Shown: positions 1 to 9,173, counted from the first letter of the stretch. The stretch: DNA of 64,000 nucleotides from Virgibacillus doumboii (GCF_902806455.1 NZ_CADCWQ010000001.1:2418001-2482000), one strand, 5' to 3'. Numbers and translations: made by a program. Notes: generated by a model not told the origin, from the sequence alone.

Positions 1-269
1 TGGCGGATCCGTCGATTCTTATTTTGGATGAAGCAACGAGTAACATCGATACGGTAACCGAACTGAAAATCCAGGATGCCTTGAAACGACTCATGCAGGG
101 CCGCACCAGTTTTGTTATCGCCCACCGGTTAAACACGATTCAGGAAGCCGACAAAATAATTATGCTGGAACACGGCGAAATTCTCGAACAGGGTTCACAT
201 GAAGAACTTATCAAACAGCAAGGAAGCTACTACGATTTATACAAAGGACAGCTAAATTCACACACATAG
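1..269 (+). CDS. ABC transporter ATP-binding protein, C-terminal fragment
   Basis: The gene enters from the left edge, so only about the last 89 codons are present; the frame is open from base 3. The fragment shows Walker B (ILILDEATS), the D-loop (SNIDT) and the H-loop (IAHRLNT), then the usual exporter tail ([13 protein letters not shown]). These belong to the nucleotide-binding domain of ABC exporters that fuse permease and ATPase. ATP hydrolysis here would power export across the cytoplasmic membrane. The substrate cannot be judged because the transmembrane half is outside the window. Multidrug or lipid exporters of the MsbA/YfiB type are the closest in style. Confidence 0.9.
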   Translation, partial: ADPSILILDEATSNIDTVTELKIQDALKRLMQGRTSFVIAHRLNTIQEADKIIMLEHGEILEQGSHEELIKQQGSYYDLYKGQLNSHT

Positions 270-319
270 ATTATATAATGCAATCATGATAAACTACTTA
301 TGGACCAGTTTAATTTCCC

Positions 320-1084
320 ATGAAAAGGGTACTCTTTAAGATAAATGAGGTGTTATTAATCGGACGCAAAGGAACCATGATCGACAAGGAAATCAACAGC
401 AGTTATTTAAATGAAACAATGACTTTGAAAATCTATCAGCCGGAGTCATTCTCACCTCTTTATAAATACCATATCTGCATCATGCAGGATGGTGATGATT
501 ACTATCAGCTGGGCCGGGTGGCTACATTGAGTGACAGGCTGCACGGTAATGAAGAAATCAATAACACTGTATTTGTCGGCATTCATTATCAGGACAAATA
601 CGACCGTCGAACAAAATATCACCCAAGCGGTGAACAGCAACAGGCATATATTAAGTTTCTTGTCCATGAGGTTATGCCCTTCCTTGATGATTTGCTGCCA
701 ACCTACCATATGGGACAGTCACGGGCATTGATGGGCGATTCGCTTGCTGGAACACTGGCACTTATGACAGCTCTTAAATATCCAAACACATTTGGCAAAG
801 TGATCATGCAGTCCCCGTACGTTGACGAAACGGTAAAACAGTCCGTGCAGGAAGCAAAAGATATGTACGCCATCGATATTTATCATACGATTGGCAGTGC
901 TGAAACGGAAGTGGATACGACAGATGGGAAAAAGTCAGATTTTCTCACACCAAATCGTGAATTGAATGATCTGCTGGCGAAAAAAGGTATGAGTTATACG
1001 TATTATGAACTGGAAAATGGCGAACATACCTGGAAATACTGGCAGAAAGATTTAAAACACGCTCTTATAACGATGTTTGGTTAA
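320..1084 (+). CDS. yjcH: Putative esterase, YjcH family
   Basis: An alpha/beta-hydrolase of the enterochelin-esterase-like group. The nucleophile elbow appears as GDSLAG near residue 140 of the longest frame, and a late HTW supplies a likely catalytic histidine. Family members are cytosolic serine esterases of unknown substrate. It sits upstream of yjcG and yjcF as in B. subtilis, which supports the name. The start is uncertain: the first ATG (320) has no clear ribosome site, GTG at 350 and ATG at 377 are alternatives, and family similarity begins around RKGTM close to residue 17. Function beyond esterase fold is not inferred. Confidence 0.8.
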   Translation: MKRVLFKINEVLLIGRKGTMIDKEINSSYLNETMTLKIYQPESFSPLYKYHICIMQDGDDYYQLGRVATLSDRLHGNEEINNTVFVGIHYQDKYDRRTKYHPSGEQQQAYIKFLVHEVMPFLDDLLPTYHMGQSRALMGDSLAGTLALMTALKYPNTFGKVIMQSPYVDETVKQSVQEAKDMYAIDIYHTIGSAETEVDTTDGKKSDFLTPNRELNDLLAKKGMSYTYYELENGEHTWKYWQKDLKHALITMFG

Positions 1085-1199
1085 TTTTTTTAATTTCTGA
1101 AAATCAACTCCCAATAAACTACTTATTTTTGTTATAATAGAAGTTAGACCAAAATACAGCAATGAAATTATCGGATCAAATTTACAAGGAGGTTAAAAA

Positions 1200-1718
1200 A
1201 TGAAATATGGTATTGTTATTTTTCCATCAAAGCCAGTTCAGGATGAGATTAATTCATACAGAAAGCGGTATGACCAGCACTATGCATTGATTCCACCACA
1301 TCTGACATTAAAGGAAGCATTTGAAGCTGATGATGAAACAATAGAAGTTCTAATAAAAGAATTAAAGCATATTGCAAACGAAACAGATCCATTTAACCTG
1401 GAAATCAACAAGGTCAGCACATTTGCACCTGTAACCAACACAATCTATTTAAAGGTTGAGCCGGTACAGGAATTGATTGATCTGCATGAAAAAATGCATA
1501 AGGGAAATTTTCCAAAAAATATGGAGTACAACTTTGTACCGCATATTACTATTGCCCAAAAGCTTTCACACGATGAATATTCCGATATATACGGCAGTAT
1601 GAGCATGAAAGACATCCAGCTTGAAGATAAAGCAGACCGCTTCCAGCTGGTATATCAATTGGATAATGGAACATGGACAGTTTACGAATCATTCGTATTC
1701 GGAAAGGAATACGTGTGA
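1200..1718 (+). CDS. yjcG: 2H phosphoesterase, YjcG family
   Basis: A 172-residue 2H phosphoesterase (2'-5' RNA ligase-like) with two HxT motifs, HLTL near residue 40 and HITI near residue 115, which form the paired catalytic histidines of this fold. The length matches B. subtilis YjcG. A strong ribosome site (AAGGAGG) precedes the ATG. The gene overlaps yjcF, so the two are translationally coupled. Known family members act on 2',3'- or 2',5'-phosphodiester nucleotides; the substrate here is unknown. A second 2H protein lies at 61634-62170 but is a different branch. Confidence 0.9.
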   Translation: MKYGIVIFPSKPVQDEINSYRKRYDQHYALIPPHLTLKEAFEADDETIEVLIKELKHIANETDPFNLEINKVSTFAPVTNTIYLKVEPVQELIDLHEKMHKGNFPKNMEYNFVPHITIAQKLSHDEYSDIYGSMSMKDIQLEDKADRFQLVYQLDNGTWTVYESFVFGKEYV

Positions 1719-2140
1719 AGGTAAAGGTCGTCGAAACTAGCGAAGAACGGCAGCAGGCATTTAATGTGCGAACGAATGTATTTGTTAATGAACAAAACGT
1801 GCCGCCGGATATTGAATTGGATGCGTTCGATGAAGAAGCCATCCATTTAATCGGTTTTGAAAATGATACACCAATTGCTGCCAGCCGTGTCCGCTTTGTT
1901 GATGCGTACGGTAAGCTGGAACGGATTTGTGTGCTGAGAGACCGGCGCGGCAACTTCTATGGAAAGCAACTGATTCAGGAAATGGAAGACATCATCGTAA
2001 ATGAAGGCTATACAAAGGCAAAATTAAATGCACAGACACATGCACTCGATTTCTACAGGAATCTCGGCTACAAAATTGTTTCGGAGGAGTTTATGGATGC
2101 TGGAATCCCGCATGTAACAATGGTAAAAGAACTAACTTGA
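1715..2140 (+). CDS. yjcF: GNAT N-acetyltransferase, YjcF family
   Basis: A 141-residue GNAT acetyltransferase that would move an acetyl group from acetyl-CoA to an unknown amine. The acetyl-CoA loop region reads RRGNFYGKQL and is followed by the YTKAKLNAQ strand and the HALDFYRNLGYK element typical of GNAT folds. I chose GTG at 1715 because GGAAAGG lies seven bases upstream and the length then matches YjcF; a longer frame from 1673 would only overlap yjcG more. The GTG overlaps the yjcG stop codon, indicating coupled translation. An intrinsic terminator follows at once. Confidence 0.87.
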   Translation: MKVKVVETSEERQQAFNVRTNVFVNEQNVPPDIELDAFDEEAIHLIGFENDTPIAASRVRFVDAYGKLERICVLRDRRGNFYGKQLIQEMEDIIVNEGYTKAKLNAQTHALDFYRNLGYKIVSEEFMDAGIPHVTMVKELT

Positions 2141-2177
2141 AACGACAGCCCAACAACAAAGGACTGTCGTTTCTTTA
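2139..2177 (+). terminator. Intrinsic terminator after yjcF
   Basis: GAAACGACAG pairs with CTGTCGTTTC across a short A-rich loop and is followed by TTTATG. It ends the yjcH-yjcG-yjcF transcript; its first base falls in the yjcF stop codon. Confidence 0.8.
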
Positions 2178-2233
2178 TGTATCTTAAATCCATTTGAGGA
2201 CATCCTAAGAATGGTTGACTGGGGGGACTCCAA

Positions 2234-2923
2234 ATGGAAAATTTACCATCAATTACAATTGAGGCTATATTCGGTTTTTTAGCTTTATTTATATTGACAA
2301 AAATACTTGGAAAAACACAAATTACCCAATTAACTGCATTTGATTTTATTTCAGCATTGGTTCTTGGAGAACTGGTGGGTAATGCATTATTTGATGATGA
2401 AGTTGGTATAATCGAAATCGGGTATGCTGTTTTATTATGGGGAATTATTTTATATATTACCGAAATTATTACCCAAAAATTTAAAGAAAGCCGCTCGATT
2501 CTTGAGGGACAGCCAGCCATTATCATTCACAAAGGAAATTTAATCCGGGAAGAAATGAAGAAAAATAAACTCGATATAAACCAGCTTCAGCATATGCTTC
2601 GTTCAAAAAATGCCTTTTCCATCCAAGAGGTGGAATATGCCGTATTGGAAACAGATGGTACGATCTCTGTCTTAAAAAAGGCGGACTACCAGAATCCAAC
2701 AAACTCCGATATGAATATCGTAGCTTCACCTGCCAGATTGCCGGTAACCCTTATCAATGATGGTGAAATACTGTGGGATAACCTAAGGGAGGAAAATCTG
2801 ACGGAAGAATGGCTTCAACAGCAATTGCGGGCACAGAATATCGGCTCTGTAAAAAAAGTCTTTTATGCAGAATGGACGGAGAACCAGCCCGGCTTATTCG
2901 TGCTGCCATTTACGAAACGGTAA
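2234..2923 (+). CDS. DUF421 (YetF/YcaP-like) membrane protein
   Basis: A 229-residue member of the DUF421 family. Three hydrophobic helices occupy roughly residues 8-80 and are followed by the soluble YetF-type domain, recognisable from GQPAIIIHKG and the KNAFSIQEVEYAVLE segment. Proteins of this family are common in spore formers, sit in the cytoplasmic or spore membrane and have no agreed function. It is monocistronic between the yjcF terminator and a repeat region. A G-rich ribosome site (GGGGGGA) precedes the ATG. Confidence 0.88.
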   Translation: MENLPSITIEAIFGFLALFILTKILGKTQITQLTAFDFISALVLGELVGNALFDDEVGIIEIGYAVLLWGIILYITEIITQKFKESRSILEGQPAIIIHKGNLIREEMKKNKLDINQLQHMLRSKNAFSIQEVEYAVLETDGTISVLKKADYQNPTNSDMNIVASPARLPVTLINDGEILWDNLREENLTEEWLQQQLRAQNIGSVKKVFYAEWTENQPGLFVLPFTKR

Positions 2924-3004
2924 AGTAAAAACTTTCAGGGAAAGTCTACATTCGAATTCACATATAAAAAACCTGGTCTGACATCATGCGGTTTCCTTTT
3001 ATTT

Positions 3005-3188
3005 GGCGGACATTTTTTCCGTTATTTCCGTAAAATAGGGCTAAATTACAGGTTTCACGGACATATTTTCCGCTATACAGGAAAAATTCATGTATAATGG
3101 CTTCTTTTTTGATGATGAACGGAAAATATGTCCGCGAACGCCTTAAAAATACTGTTTAAATAACAATTAATGGAACAAATGTCCATTC
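3005..3188. repeat. 51-bp-spaced short inverted repeats
   Basis: CGGACAT(A/T)TTTTCCG occurs at 3007 and 3058 (51 bp apart). The reverse complement GGAAAATATGTCC occurs at 3121 and a degenerate form at 3172 (again 51 bp apart), so two spaced pairs face each other. They fill most of the 311-base gap between the DUF421 gene and the small gene at 3235. No ORF or promoter was recognised there. Spacing resembles the 52-bp arrays elsewhere in the window. Confidence 0.7.
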
Positions 3189-3234
3189 AAAACAGCCTAT
3201 GCGACGATTTGGTTAAACTCCTATGCCGAGCACC

Positions 3235-3498
3235 CTAAATTGTATCACTGAAATGTCGCCCTTTCCCTGTTAAATCTGCATAAAGTTTTTCGTCAGTCGG
3301 CACTTTTGGTGCTGTCAGTTTTTTTATGGAATTACTTGATGCTTCCAGTCTGGCATGCTCATCTGCTATATCCCGGTGTTTCGGTTCCAAAATTGTCTTG
3401 TACGGCTTCTCAATGTAAAAAGGATCTTGTTTGTATTCGGTAACCCGTTTCTGATAGTCTTTATACTGGTAATGCGGCAGTGGCAGTATATAACCCAT
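3235..3498 (-). CDS. Small conserved-looking protein, unknown function
   Basis: An 87-residue protein starting MGYILPLPHYQYKDYQ and rich in lysine, tyrosine and proline, with no membrane segment or known motif. ATG at 3498 is preferred over 3507 because AGGAGG lies nine bases upstream of it. I recognise the MGYILP start as one seen in Bacillaceae hypothetical proteins but cannot assign a role. It lies in front of spore coat genes but is not co-oriented with cotZ. Whether it is expressed in sporulation is not visible. Confidence 0.65.
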   Translation of the reverse strand: MGYILPLPHYQYKDYQKRVTEYKQDPFYIEKPYKTILEPKHRDIADEHARLEASSNSIKKLTAPKVPTDEKLYADLTGKGRHFSDTI

Positions 3499-3607
3499 CG
3501 CAAACATCCTCCTTCATTTATACAACCTGCGAAACTTCTACTATAAACTTCGGAAACCGATTTCATTTTATGACCGCTTACTAAACTATACCCTTTTTCA
3601 CCAGCGA

Positions 3608-3811
3608 TTATTCCATTCTTTTTTCCAATTCATGAATCATCTTCTCTACATTGGAAATACCACTCAGAAATTCTTTATTCCATACATCCATTTCCCTTTC
3701 AAAATGATGCATTTTTTTCTCCGGATACTGCAGCCATTTTTCATTTTTAGCCAGATGTTTTTCGATAATCCGCAAGTTTTTCAGTAATCTGGGCTCTGGT
3801 TTATTAGCCAA
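3608..3811 (-). CDS. Small helical protein, unknown function
   Basis: A 67-residue, highly charged, probably all-helical or coiled-coil protein (EKHLAKNEKWLQ, HFEREMDVWNKEF). The start is TTG, supported by GGAAGG about nine bases upstream. It is co-directional with the small gene at 3235-3498, about 110 bases away. No family was recognised. The TTG start and short length keep confidence moderate. Confidence 0.5.
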   Translation of the reverse strand: MANKPEPRLLKNLRIIEKHLAKNEKWLQYPEKKMHHFEREMDVWNKEFLSGISNVEKMIHELEKRME

Positions 3812-3941
3812 CTGAATCTTCCTTCCCTAAAAAGCCATAGTCACCATTATTCTATGTGTTATTTTATTATTCGTATGGACAAAAACCTCGAAAACTTAAA
3901 GATTTCCCCAGTAAATATCCCGATAATGAAGACGGATGCCC

Positions 3942-3970
3942 ACACCTTATCCCTACTGACACATATCCTA
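3942..3970 (+). promoter_or_regulatory. SigK-like promoter of cotZ-type gene
   Basis: CATATCCTA at 3962-3970 matches the mother-cell SigK -10 pattern CATANNNTA, with AC dinucleotides 16-18 bases upstream at the -35 position. The cotZ-like ATG lies 45 bases downstream. The cotO gene carries the same pattern. This is pattern matching, not measured. Confidence 0.5.
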
Positions 3971-4014
3971 TTAAAGACAACAAGTCAATAACTTTAAGGA
4001 AGGAGTAATAATTC

Positions 4015-4476
4015 ATGGGTTGTGGAAAAAACTTCGATACAGGTAGCTGTGTTTGTGATATTTTAAGAGAAATCGTCGATGCACAGAATGATGTTGTGGA
4101 AAATTGCTGTGAAACCAGCTGTGAACGCTCCATCAGTGATTTGCTTGGCGAAACAGACAATGGTAATGGATTGGACACAGTACCGGTAATCCTATACTGC
4201 AAAGATGGGTGTAAACCATTTAAAGGCTTTGGTGCGGATCCGGATGATGTCGGGGATATGACATCAAGCTTTTTCTTCCGTGTCAAAAAAGTTGATGATG
4301 ACTGCTGTGCGGTAATTGAATTACTGAGAGACCCAGATGACGATGATGACAATCCAAAAGATCCAGTAGACCAGGACACGAACCCATTGCGTACTACAGG
4401 TATCTGCATGACTGTCAATTTGGATTGCTTCTGTCATGTAACTTGCCTGCCAGCAACTGATGCTTTTAACGGCTAA
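4015..4476 (+). CDS. cotZ: Spore coat/exosporium protein of the CotY/CotZ/ExsY family
   Basis: A 153-residue cysteine-rich protein starting MGCGKNFDTGSCVCDILREIV, the typical opening of CotZ/CotY/ExsY proteins that self-assemble through disulfides into the outer coat or exosporium. Cysteines are spread along the chain, including the ETSCE and CFCHVTCLPA segments. A run of aspartates around residue 115 (PDDDDDNP) is acidic, as is common in salt-adapted species. AAGGAAGGAG precedes the ATG, and a SigK-like promoter lies upstream. It converges on cotO, the same pair as in B. subtilis, so mother-cell expression is expected. Confidence 0.9.
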   Translation: MGCGKNFDTGSCVCDILREIVDAQNDVVENCCETSCERSISDLLGETDNGNGLDTVPVILYCKDGCKPFKGFGADPDDVGDMTSSFFFRVKKVDDDCCAVIELLRDPDDDDDNPKDPVDQDTNPLRTTGICMTVNLDCFCHVTCLPATDAFNG

Positions 4477-4489
4477 TCTTTGAAAATGA

Positions 4490-4525
4490 AAAGGTGCTCC
4501 GGCATTTGCTGGAGCACCCTTACTT
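4490..4525. terminator. Bidirectional terminator between cotZ and cotO
   Basis: AAGGTGCTCCGGC and GGAGCACCCTT form a stem. T-rich tracts flank both sides, so it can serve both convergent coat genes. Confidence 0.8.
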
Positions 4526-4553
4526 TTATATCCGCTTTGCAGATCACGCTCAC

Positions 4554-5039
4554 TTAGAAACCAATCATACGAATTTCACTAATCGAATCGAACGGAATTT
4601 TTGTTTGGGATGTTCTTCTTCCGACACGCATAAATACGGTTTCTTCCTGAAAATCAACAATGACGCCACGATAATTTCGTTCTTCCGTTTTTACCTCACA
4701 CTTCATAATAGGAACATGTTTAGGCCTATTCATAAAATAATTGACCCGTTCACGCAATGTCATATCTTTAAATTTCTTACGATCCTGTTCCGAACTCTCA
4801 GCCTCTTCCTCTTCATCAGTCGATTCAATTTCTTCTACATTATCTTTATTTTCATTATTTTTAACTGAACTACTTCGTTTCAATGGGCGTTTCTGCGTCT
4901 TTTTCGGTTGTTCCTGCACTTGCTGCTCACCGGATTTTTTTGGTGTTACGTAATTGTGCTGCATCGGTGCTTCCGGAGTTCGTATGTTTGGCTGATGAAT
5001 ATAGAGTAATGGGCTTTTCGCGTACTTCTTTTTTCCCAT
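4554..5039 (-). CDS. cotO: Spore coat protein CotO
   Basis: A 161-residue protein with a basic N-terminus (MGKKKYAKSPLLYIHQP), a low-complexity, lysine/glutamate-rich middle and a conserved C-terminal domain (TLRERVNYFMNRPKHVP, then beta-rich to the end). This architecture is that of CotO (YjbX), a coat-assembly protein acting late in outer coat formation. ATG at 5039 is used because AAAGGAG sits eight bases upstream; the longer frame to 5072 lacks a ribosome site. Its neighbour cotZ and its SigK-like promoter agree with the assignment. Confidence 0.85.
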   Translation of the reverse strand: MGKKKYAKSPLLYIHQPNIRTPEAPMQHNYVTPKKSGEQQVQEQPKKTQKRPLKRSSSVKNNENKDNVEEIESTDEEEEAESSEQDRKKFKDMTLRERVNYFMNRPKHVPIMKCEVKTEERNYRGVIVDFQEETVFMRVGRRTSQTKIPFDSISEIRMIGF

Positions 5040-5074
5040 CGGATATTCTCTCCTTTGTATTGCATTAGTCAAAC

Positions 5075-5102
5075 TAGTATATGAACCCAGTTTTAAATAT
5101 GT
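5075..5102 (-). promoter_or_regulatory. SigK-like promoter of cotO
   Basis: On the minus strand, AC is followed after 17 bases by CATATACTA, matching the SigK pattern AC-N16/17-CATANNNTA. It lies about 36 bases upstream of the cotO start. Confidence 0.5.
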
Positions 5103-5105
5103 GTA

Positions 5106-6473
5106 TCATGAGGATTGGATTAAAAAATTCATGAATGCAGTTGCCAGCCCAAAATAAATTAGAATCGAAATAATATCATTTATTGTTGTAATAAACGGAC
5201 CGGATGCAACAGCCGGGTCAATGCCGAGTTTATCCATTAAAATTGGCACGAAAGATCCCGCAATCGTTGCAACAATCAGCGTTGCCATAATGGAGAGCCC
5301 TACAAGCAATCCAAGGAAAAATTCGCCCCTCCACAGGAAAATAATAATCGTTATTAATATTCCACAAACGGTTCCGGTAATCAGCCCTGTACCGGCTTCG
5401 CGCAAAATCAGTTTCATTTTCCCCTGTTTGCCATAATCACCGGTTGCAATACCACGGACGGCAACTGCAAGCGACTGTGTACCTGTATTCCCGGCCATCC
5501 CCGCAATCAGCGGAATAAATAACGCAAGCGCCGCCACCTGATTAAGAGTTTTTTCAAACTGTCCAATCAAACTTGCTGTCAGCATTCCTAAAAATAATAA
5601 AATAACCAGCCATGGCAGGCGCTTTTTTGCCGAAATGAATGCACTATCTTTTGGCCGGTCCATATCCGATACCCCGGCAAGTTTGGAGTAGTCATCGCTC
5701 GCTTCTTCTTCCATAACATCCAATATATCATCGACGGTAATTATTCCCAGCAGATGGTTTTGAAAATCAACAACCGGCAGTGCCAGGAAGTCGTAATCGC
5801 GAATCATTTGGGCAACCTCTTCCTGATCTTTTGCGACGGATACGGAAACAATTTTTTCACTCATTACATCGGCAATCCGAACATCGTCTTCCGAAATAAT
5901 TAAATCACGCAATGATGTAACACCAACAAGCCGTTTGTCAGCATCAAGTACATATAAATAATAAATTGTTTCCGCTTCCGGTGCCTCAGCCTTCAATAGC
6001 TGCATCGTCTCTTTAACTGTATCTGTCTTATAAATCGCCACAAACTCGGTAGTCATGATACTACCGGCCGTTTTCTCTTCATAGTGGAGAAGTTCTTTAA
6101 TCTCATCTGCAGCCTTCTCATCCATTATGGTGAGGAAACTGACGACGACATCCTTCTCCAGCTCATTTAAAATATCCACTGCATCGTCTGTTGCCATTTC
6201 GGAAATAACCATCGCCGCAAAGCGCGGATCCATCTCAGTAAAAAACGATTCGATGTCTTCCAGTTCAATGTTTTCCATAAAATCTGCTGTTTCTTCCGGG
6301 GACAGGTATGTATAAATCCTTAAACGGGATTCCGCTTCCTGCTCCAAAAAGAACATTGCCTGATCATATGGGTGCATATCAAGGAACTCTTTCCGGAACG
6401 CTTCCAATTCCTCATTTTTAATATGGGCCTGCAGTTCATCCCACTGGATATGCTGCGTAACTGTATCTTCCAT
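5106..6473 (-). CDS. mgtE: Magnesium transporter MgtE
   Basis: A 455-residue MgtE channel for Mg2+ uptake. The acidic N domain spans about residues 1-130. Two CBS domains follow (about 135-255), starting at GSIMTTEFVAI and including VMSEKIVSVSV. A connecting helix leads into five membrane helices (about 285-450) that contain the conserved pore segment PLIAGMAGNTGTQSLAVAVRG near residue 325. Intracellular Mg2+ binds between N and CBS domains and closes the pore in characterised homologues. No Mg-sensing leader (M-box) was found in the 100 bases upstream. AAGGATG precedes the ATG. Confidence 0.95.
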   Translation of the reverse strand: MEDTVTQHIQWDELQAHIKNEELEAFRKEFLDMHPYDQAMFFLEQEAESRLRIYTYLSPEETADFMENIELEDIESFFTEMDPRFAAMVISEMATDDAVDILNELEKDVVVSFLTIMDEKAADEIKELLHYEEKTAGSIMTTEFVAIYKTDTVKETMQLLKAEAPEAETIYYLYVLDADKRLVGVTSLRDLIISEDDVRIADVMSEKIVSVSVAKDQEEVAQMIRDYDFLALPVVDFQNHLLGIITVDDILDVMEEEASDDYSKLAGVSDMDRPKDSAFISAKKRLPWLVILLFLGMLTASLIGQFEKTLNQVAALALFIPLIAGMAGNTGTQSLAVAVRGIATGDYGKQGKMKLILREAGTGLITGTVCGILITIIIFLWRGEFFLGLLVGLSIMATLIVATIAGSFVPILMDKLGIDPAVASGPFITTINDIISILIYFGLATAFMNFLIQSS

Positions 6474-6598
6474 ATGATCACATCCTTAAAACTTTTTTGT
6501 TTTGGCTCTTATCTTATAGATGGTTGTTGGTACATAATCCATAAAATGCGAAATAATTCTGATAAGGTTTAAATCATTTAGTAAGGCTCTTTGGCGCC

Positions 6599-6776
6599 GC
6601 AGCTGGAATATACTCGCTTTCACACCTCCGGGTACCAAGGCGACATCTGCTCAAAAAGTTCGTTTTCGCAGTGTCTTCTTAGCCGCGGGCAGCTGGTGAG
6701 CCTCCGAATCGCTGGCGCGCATCGAAGTCTCACCTAGGCTTTTCTTCCCGCAGGATATCTCGCATATTCCAGCTGC
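6599..6776 (-). repeat. Interspersed structured repeat, copy A
   Basis: Read on the minus strand it carries the core CCTAGGTGAGACTTCG followed by GGCTCACCAGCTGCCCGCGG, alignable with copies at 7598-7716 and 49624-49740. Its ends form a perfect 13-bp inverted repeat (GCAGCTGGAATAT at 6599, ATATTCCAGCTGC at 6764). It is longer than the other copies, with an extra arm after GCCCGCGG. It is locally GC-rich in an AT-rich gap and has no ORF of its own. Bases 6777-6936 hold nothing I can identify. Confidence 0.75.
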
Positions 6777-6936
6777 TGGTTATGGTTTAAAATTTAATCT
6801 TTTTTAATCATTATAACTCAACTTTCGCAGCGTAAAAATGAACACATACGCCTTGAAGGAATTAGGGAGGTCAAAGATATACTACTAAGGTTCACTTTGA
6901 ATTAACGGTAAAATATTTTAGTGAGGTTTCCGTTTT

Positions 6937-7362
6937 TTCCTTTCGTTTCCCTAATGAAGGACATTTCATTGATGTTTTTATCTCCATTTGTCCTTCATGA
7001 CTCCGATGAACCACTTTTCATCAATGTTTTCACTTTCTTTTGTCCTTCATAACCCCGATGAACCACTTTTCATCATTGCTTTCGCTTCCTTTCGCTTCCT
7101 TTTGTCCTTCATAACCCCGATGAACCACTTTTCATCATTGCTTTCGCTTCCTTTTGTCCTTCATAACCCCGATGAACCACTTTTCATCATTGCTTTCGCT
7201 TCCTTTTGTCCTTCATAACCCCGATGAACCACTTTTCATCATTGCTTTCGCTTTCTTTTGTCCTTCATAACCCCGATGAACCACTTTTCATCATTGCTTT
7301 CGCTTCCCTTTGTCCTTCATAACCCCGATGAACCACTTTTCATCATTGCTTTCGCACTTTTT
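6937..7362. repeat. 52-bp tandem repeat array
   Basis: TGTCCTTCAT recurs at 6989, 7041, 7103, 7155, 7207, 7259 and 7311, a strict 52-bp step except for one 62-bp step caused by a duplicated TTCGCTTCCT. A degenerate first unit begins near 6937. The conserved part is CATAACCCCGATGAACCACT. The array lies between the divergent genes mgtE and rodA. ORFs predicted inside it are repeat translations. Bases 7363-7597 show no recognisable feature. Confidence 0.9.
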
Positions 7363-7597
7363 TGTTCTTTACACCAGCCATATAATAGCTCAGGGGGGAT
7401 ATTTTCACTCAAACTGTTCCGCTGATTATATCTTTTGTGTACAAAGGGCTTTTATGTTTACTGAGGTTGTCAAGGCAACAACTCAAAAACGTTTCGAGAT
7501 TAACTAATTTAACTGTTTGAGCCTATACTATTGGTGTGAAAATTGAATTATAATAAAACATATTGCTATTTAACTAAGACTACAACGAACGGAACCC

Positions 7598-7716
7598 AGC
7601 GGAGGAAATACGCTGAGACTCCTGGGGAAGGAAAGGCCTAGGTGAGACCACGGAGTGTGTTAGCACGTAGTGGGCTCAGCAGCCGCCCACGGAAAGCGAA
7701 GTGTATTTCCGGAGCG
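7598..7716 (+). repeat. Interspersed structured repeat, copy B
   Basis: Contains GAGACTCCTGGGG, CCTAGGTGAGACCACGGAGT, GGGCTCAGCAGCCGCCC and GGAAAGCGAAGTG, matching copy C almost base for base. Its ends pair as GGAAATAC (7604) with GTATTTCC (7703). Opposite orientation to copy A, about 0.8 kb away. Bases 7717-7982 hold only the presumed rodA promoter region. Confidence 0.8.
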
Positions 7717-7982
7717 GTGTTATTGCACTCGACTTTTTTTCAGCAGTTCGCATTTTTCGTCAACTGCGACGTAAATAACAACAATCTTTGCAGAAAACTG
7801 CCTTCATTTATGGTACCAAGATATAAATATTAATGCTATATGGTTATATACCCTTCATGTTCCTTTGATATTCCAATATCATTTTATATTTTTTAACCAG
7901 AGTACTTAATTTATTTCCGTTTTTCGTGTAAACTTGCCTAATAGAGACAAACAAAGAATAAACAGAAAGTAAGGTTTAGCGA

Positions 7983-9173
7983 ATGCGACAACGAACCCCA
8001 TTAAATCTTGATTATACATTAATATTTATTTTAATACTCTTAGGAATTACAAGCGTTTTTACTTTATATATACTCGAACCAAGTTTACCCCCAAAATATG
8101 ATGGTTCGAACTTCTTTATCAAACAGGCACTTTGGTATATAGCCGGCGGAATGGTGATCTTCGCCGTTATGCTTATCGATTATGACCGTTTTCACCAGAT
8201 TACATGGATATTATATGGAATCGGCTTAACTTCATTACTTATGCTTTTTGCAGGATTTCCACCCGGAATTGTCCATGAAGCCAATGGTGCTGTCAGCTGG
8301 TTCAAATTTCCGGTACTGGGAACCATTCAACCCGGGGAATTTATGAAAGTAATCCTGATTATGACACTTGCCCATGTCATTGTCCGGCATAACAATAAAT
8401 ATTTCAACAAAACGATCAAAAGTGATTTGGGTCTGCTTGCAAAGATATTGCTGCTTTCCCTTCCCCCTATGGGATTGCTTGCCGTTCAGCCCGATTTGGG
8501 TGGATTTTTGGTGCTTGCAGCGATTACAGGAAGTATGATTCTTATCTCAGGTGTCAAATGGCGGATTCTTTTCTCCATTCTTTTTATTATAGTCGATATT
8601 GTTCTGTTGGCAATTGTTGCATGGTACTTATTTCCCGGGCCGATTGCAGACTTCCTGGAAGAGTCCATTTTTGAACACGTCTCCAGCAGATTTACCGGCT
8701 GGCTTAATCCACAACAAAACTATGATGAAGGGTATCAGCTGATTCTGGCAATGATGGCGATTGGATCCGGTCAACTGTTCGGTAAAGGTATCAGCAATAT
8801 GGAAGTTTATGTGCCTGAACGGCATACGGATATGATTTTCACTGCTGTTGCTGAACAATTTGGCTTTATCGGTTCAAGTATTGTTGTAACATTATTTTTC
8901 CTATTGATTTATCGGCTGATTCATATTGCCTTGCTCAGTAATGATAAATATGGCAGCTACCTGATAACAGGTATTATCGGGATGTTTGCCTATCAGATAT
9001 TCCAAAACATCGGTATGTCAATCCAGCTGCTGCCGATTACCGGACTGCCGCTTCCGTTCCTGAGTTATGGAGGAAGCTCAACAATCACCTATATGCTGGC
9101 AATTGGCATTGTTCTTAATGTACATTCGAGGACAAAAGAATATATGTTTAGTGAGGCAAGGTGGAAAGATTAA
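7983..9173 (+). CDS. rodA: Peptidoglycan glycosyltransferase RodA (SEDS family)
   Basis: A 396-residue, roughly ten-helix SEDS protein that polymerises lipid II during cell elongation, working with a class B PBP. Diagnostic segments are [11 protein letters not shown] (about 113-123), VQPDLGG (about 168), the extracellular [11 protein letters not shown] with the probable catalytic Asp near 283, and [13 protein letters not shown] near the C-terminus. FtsW and SpoVE share these motifs; the overall style and B. subtilis-like length favour RodA. AGTAAGG precedes the ATG weakly. Its stop overlaps the prpE start (TAATG), so the two are coupled. Confidence 0.85.
   Translation: MRQRTPLNLDYTLIFILILLGITSVFTLYILEPSLPPKYDGSNFFIKQALWYIAGGMVIFAVMLIDYDRFHQITWILYGIGLTSLLMLFAGFPPGIVHEANGAVSWFKFPVLGTIQPGEFMKVILIMTLAHVIVRHNNKYFNKTIKSDLGLLAKILLLSLPPMGLLAVQPDLGGFLVLAAITGSMILISGVKWRILFSILFIIVDIVLLAIVAWYLFPGPIADFLEESIFEHVSSRFTGWLNPQQNYDEGYQLILAMMAIGSGQLFGKGISNMEVYVPERHTDMIFTAVAEQFGFIGSSIVVTLFFLLIYRLIHIALLSNDKYGSYLITGIIGMFAYQIFQNIGMSIQLLPITGLPLPFLSYGGSSTITYMLAIGIVLNVHSRTKEYMFSEARWKD

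Noticed and set aside
6474..6600. M-box magnesium riboswitch before mgtE
   Set aside because: The mgtE upstream region is AT-rich without the conserved multi-stem core; only a repeat element lies further up.
6988..7507. Plus-strand ORFs rich in FITPMNHFSS repeats
   Set aside because: They are translations of the 52-bp DNA repeat with no ribosome site; the period is not a multiple of three, so frames rotate between units.
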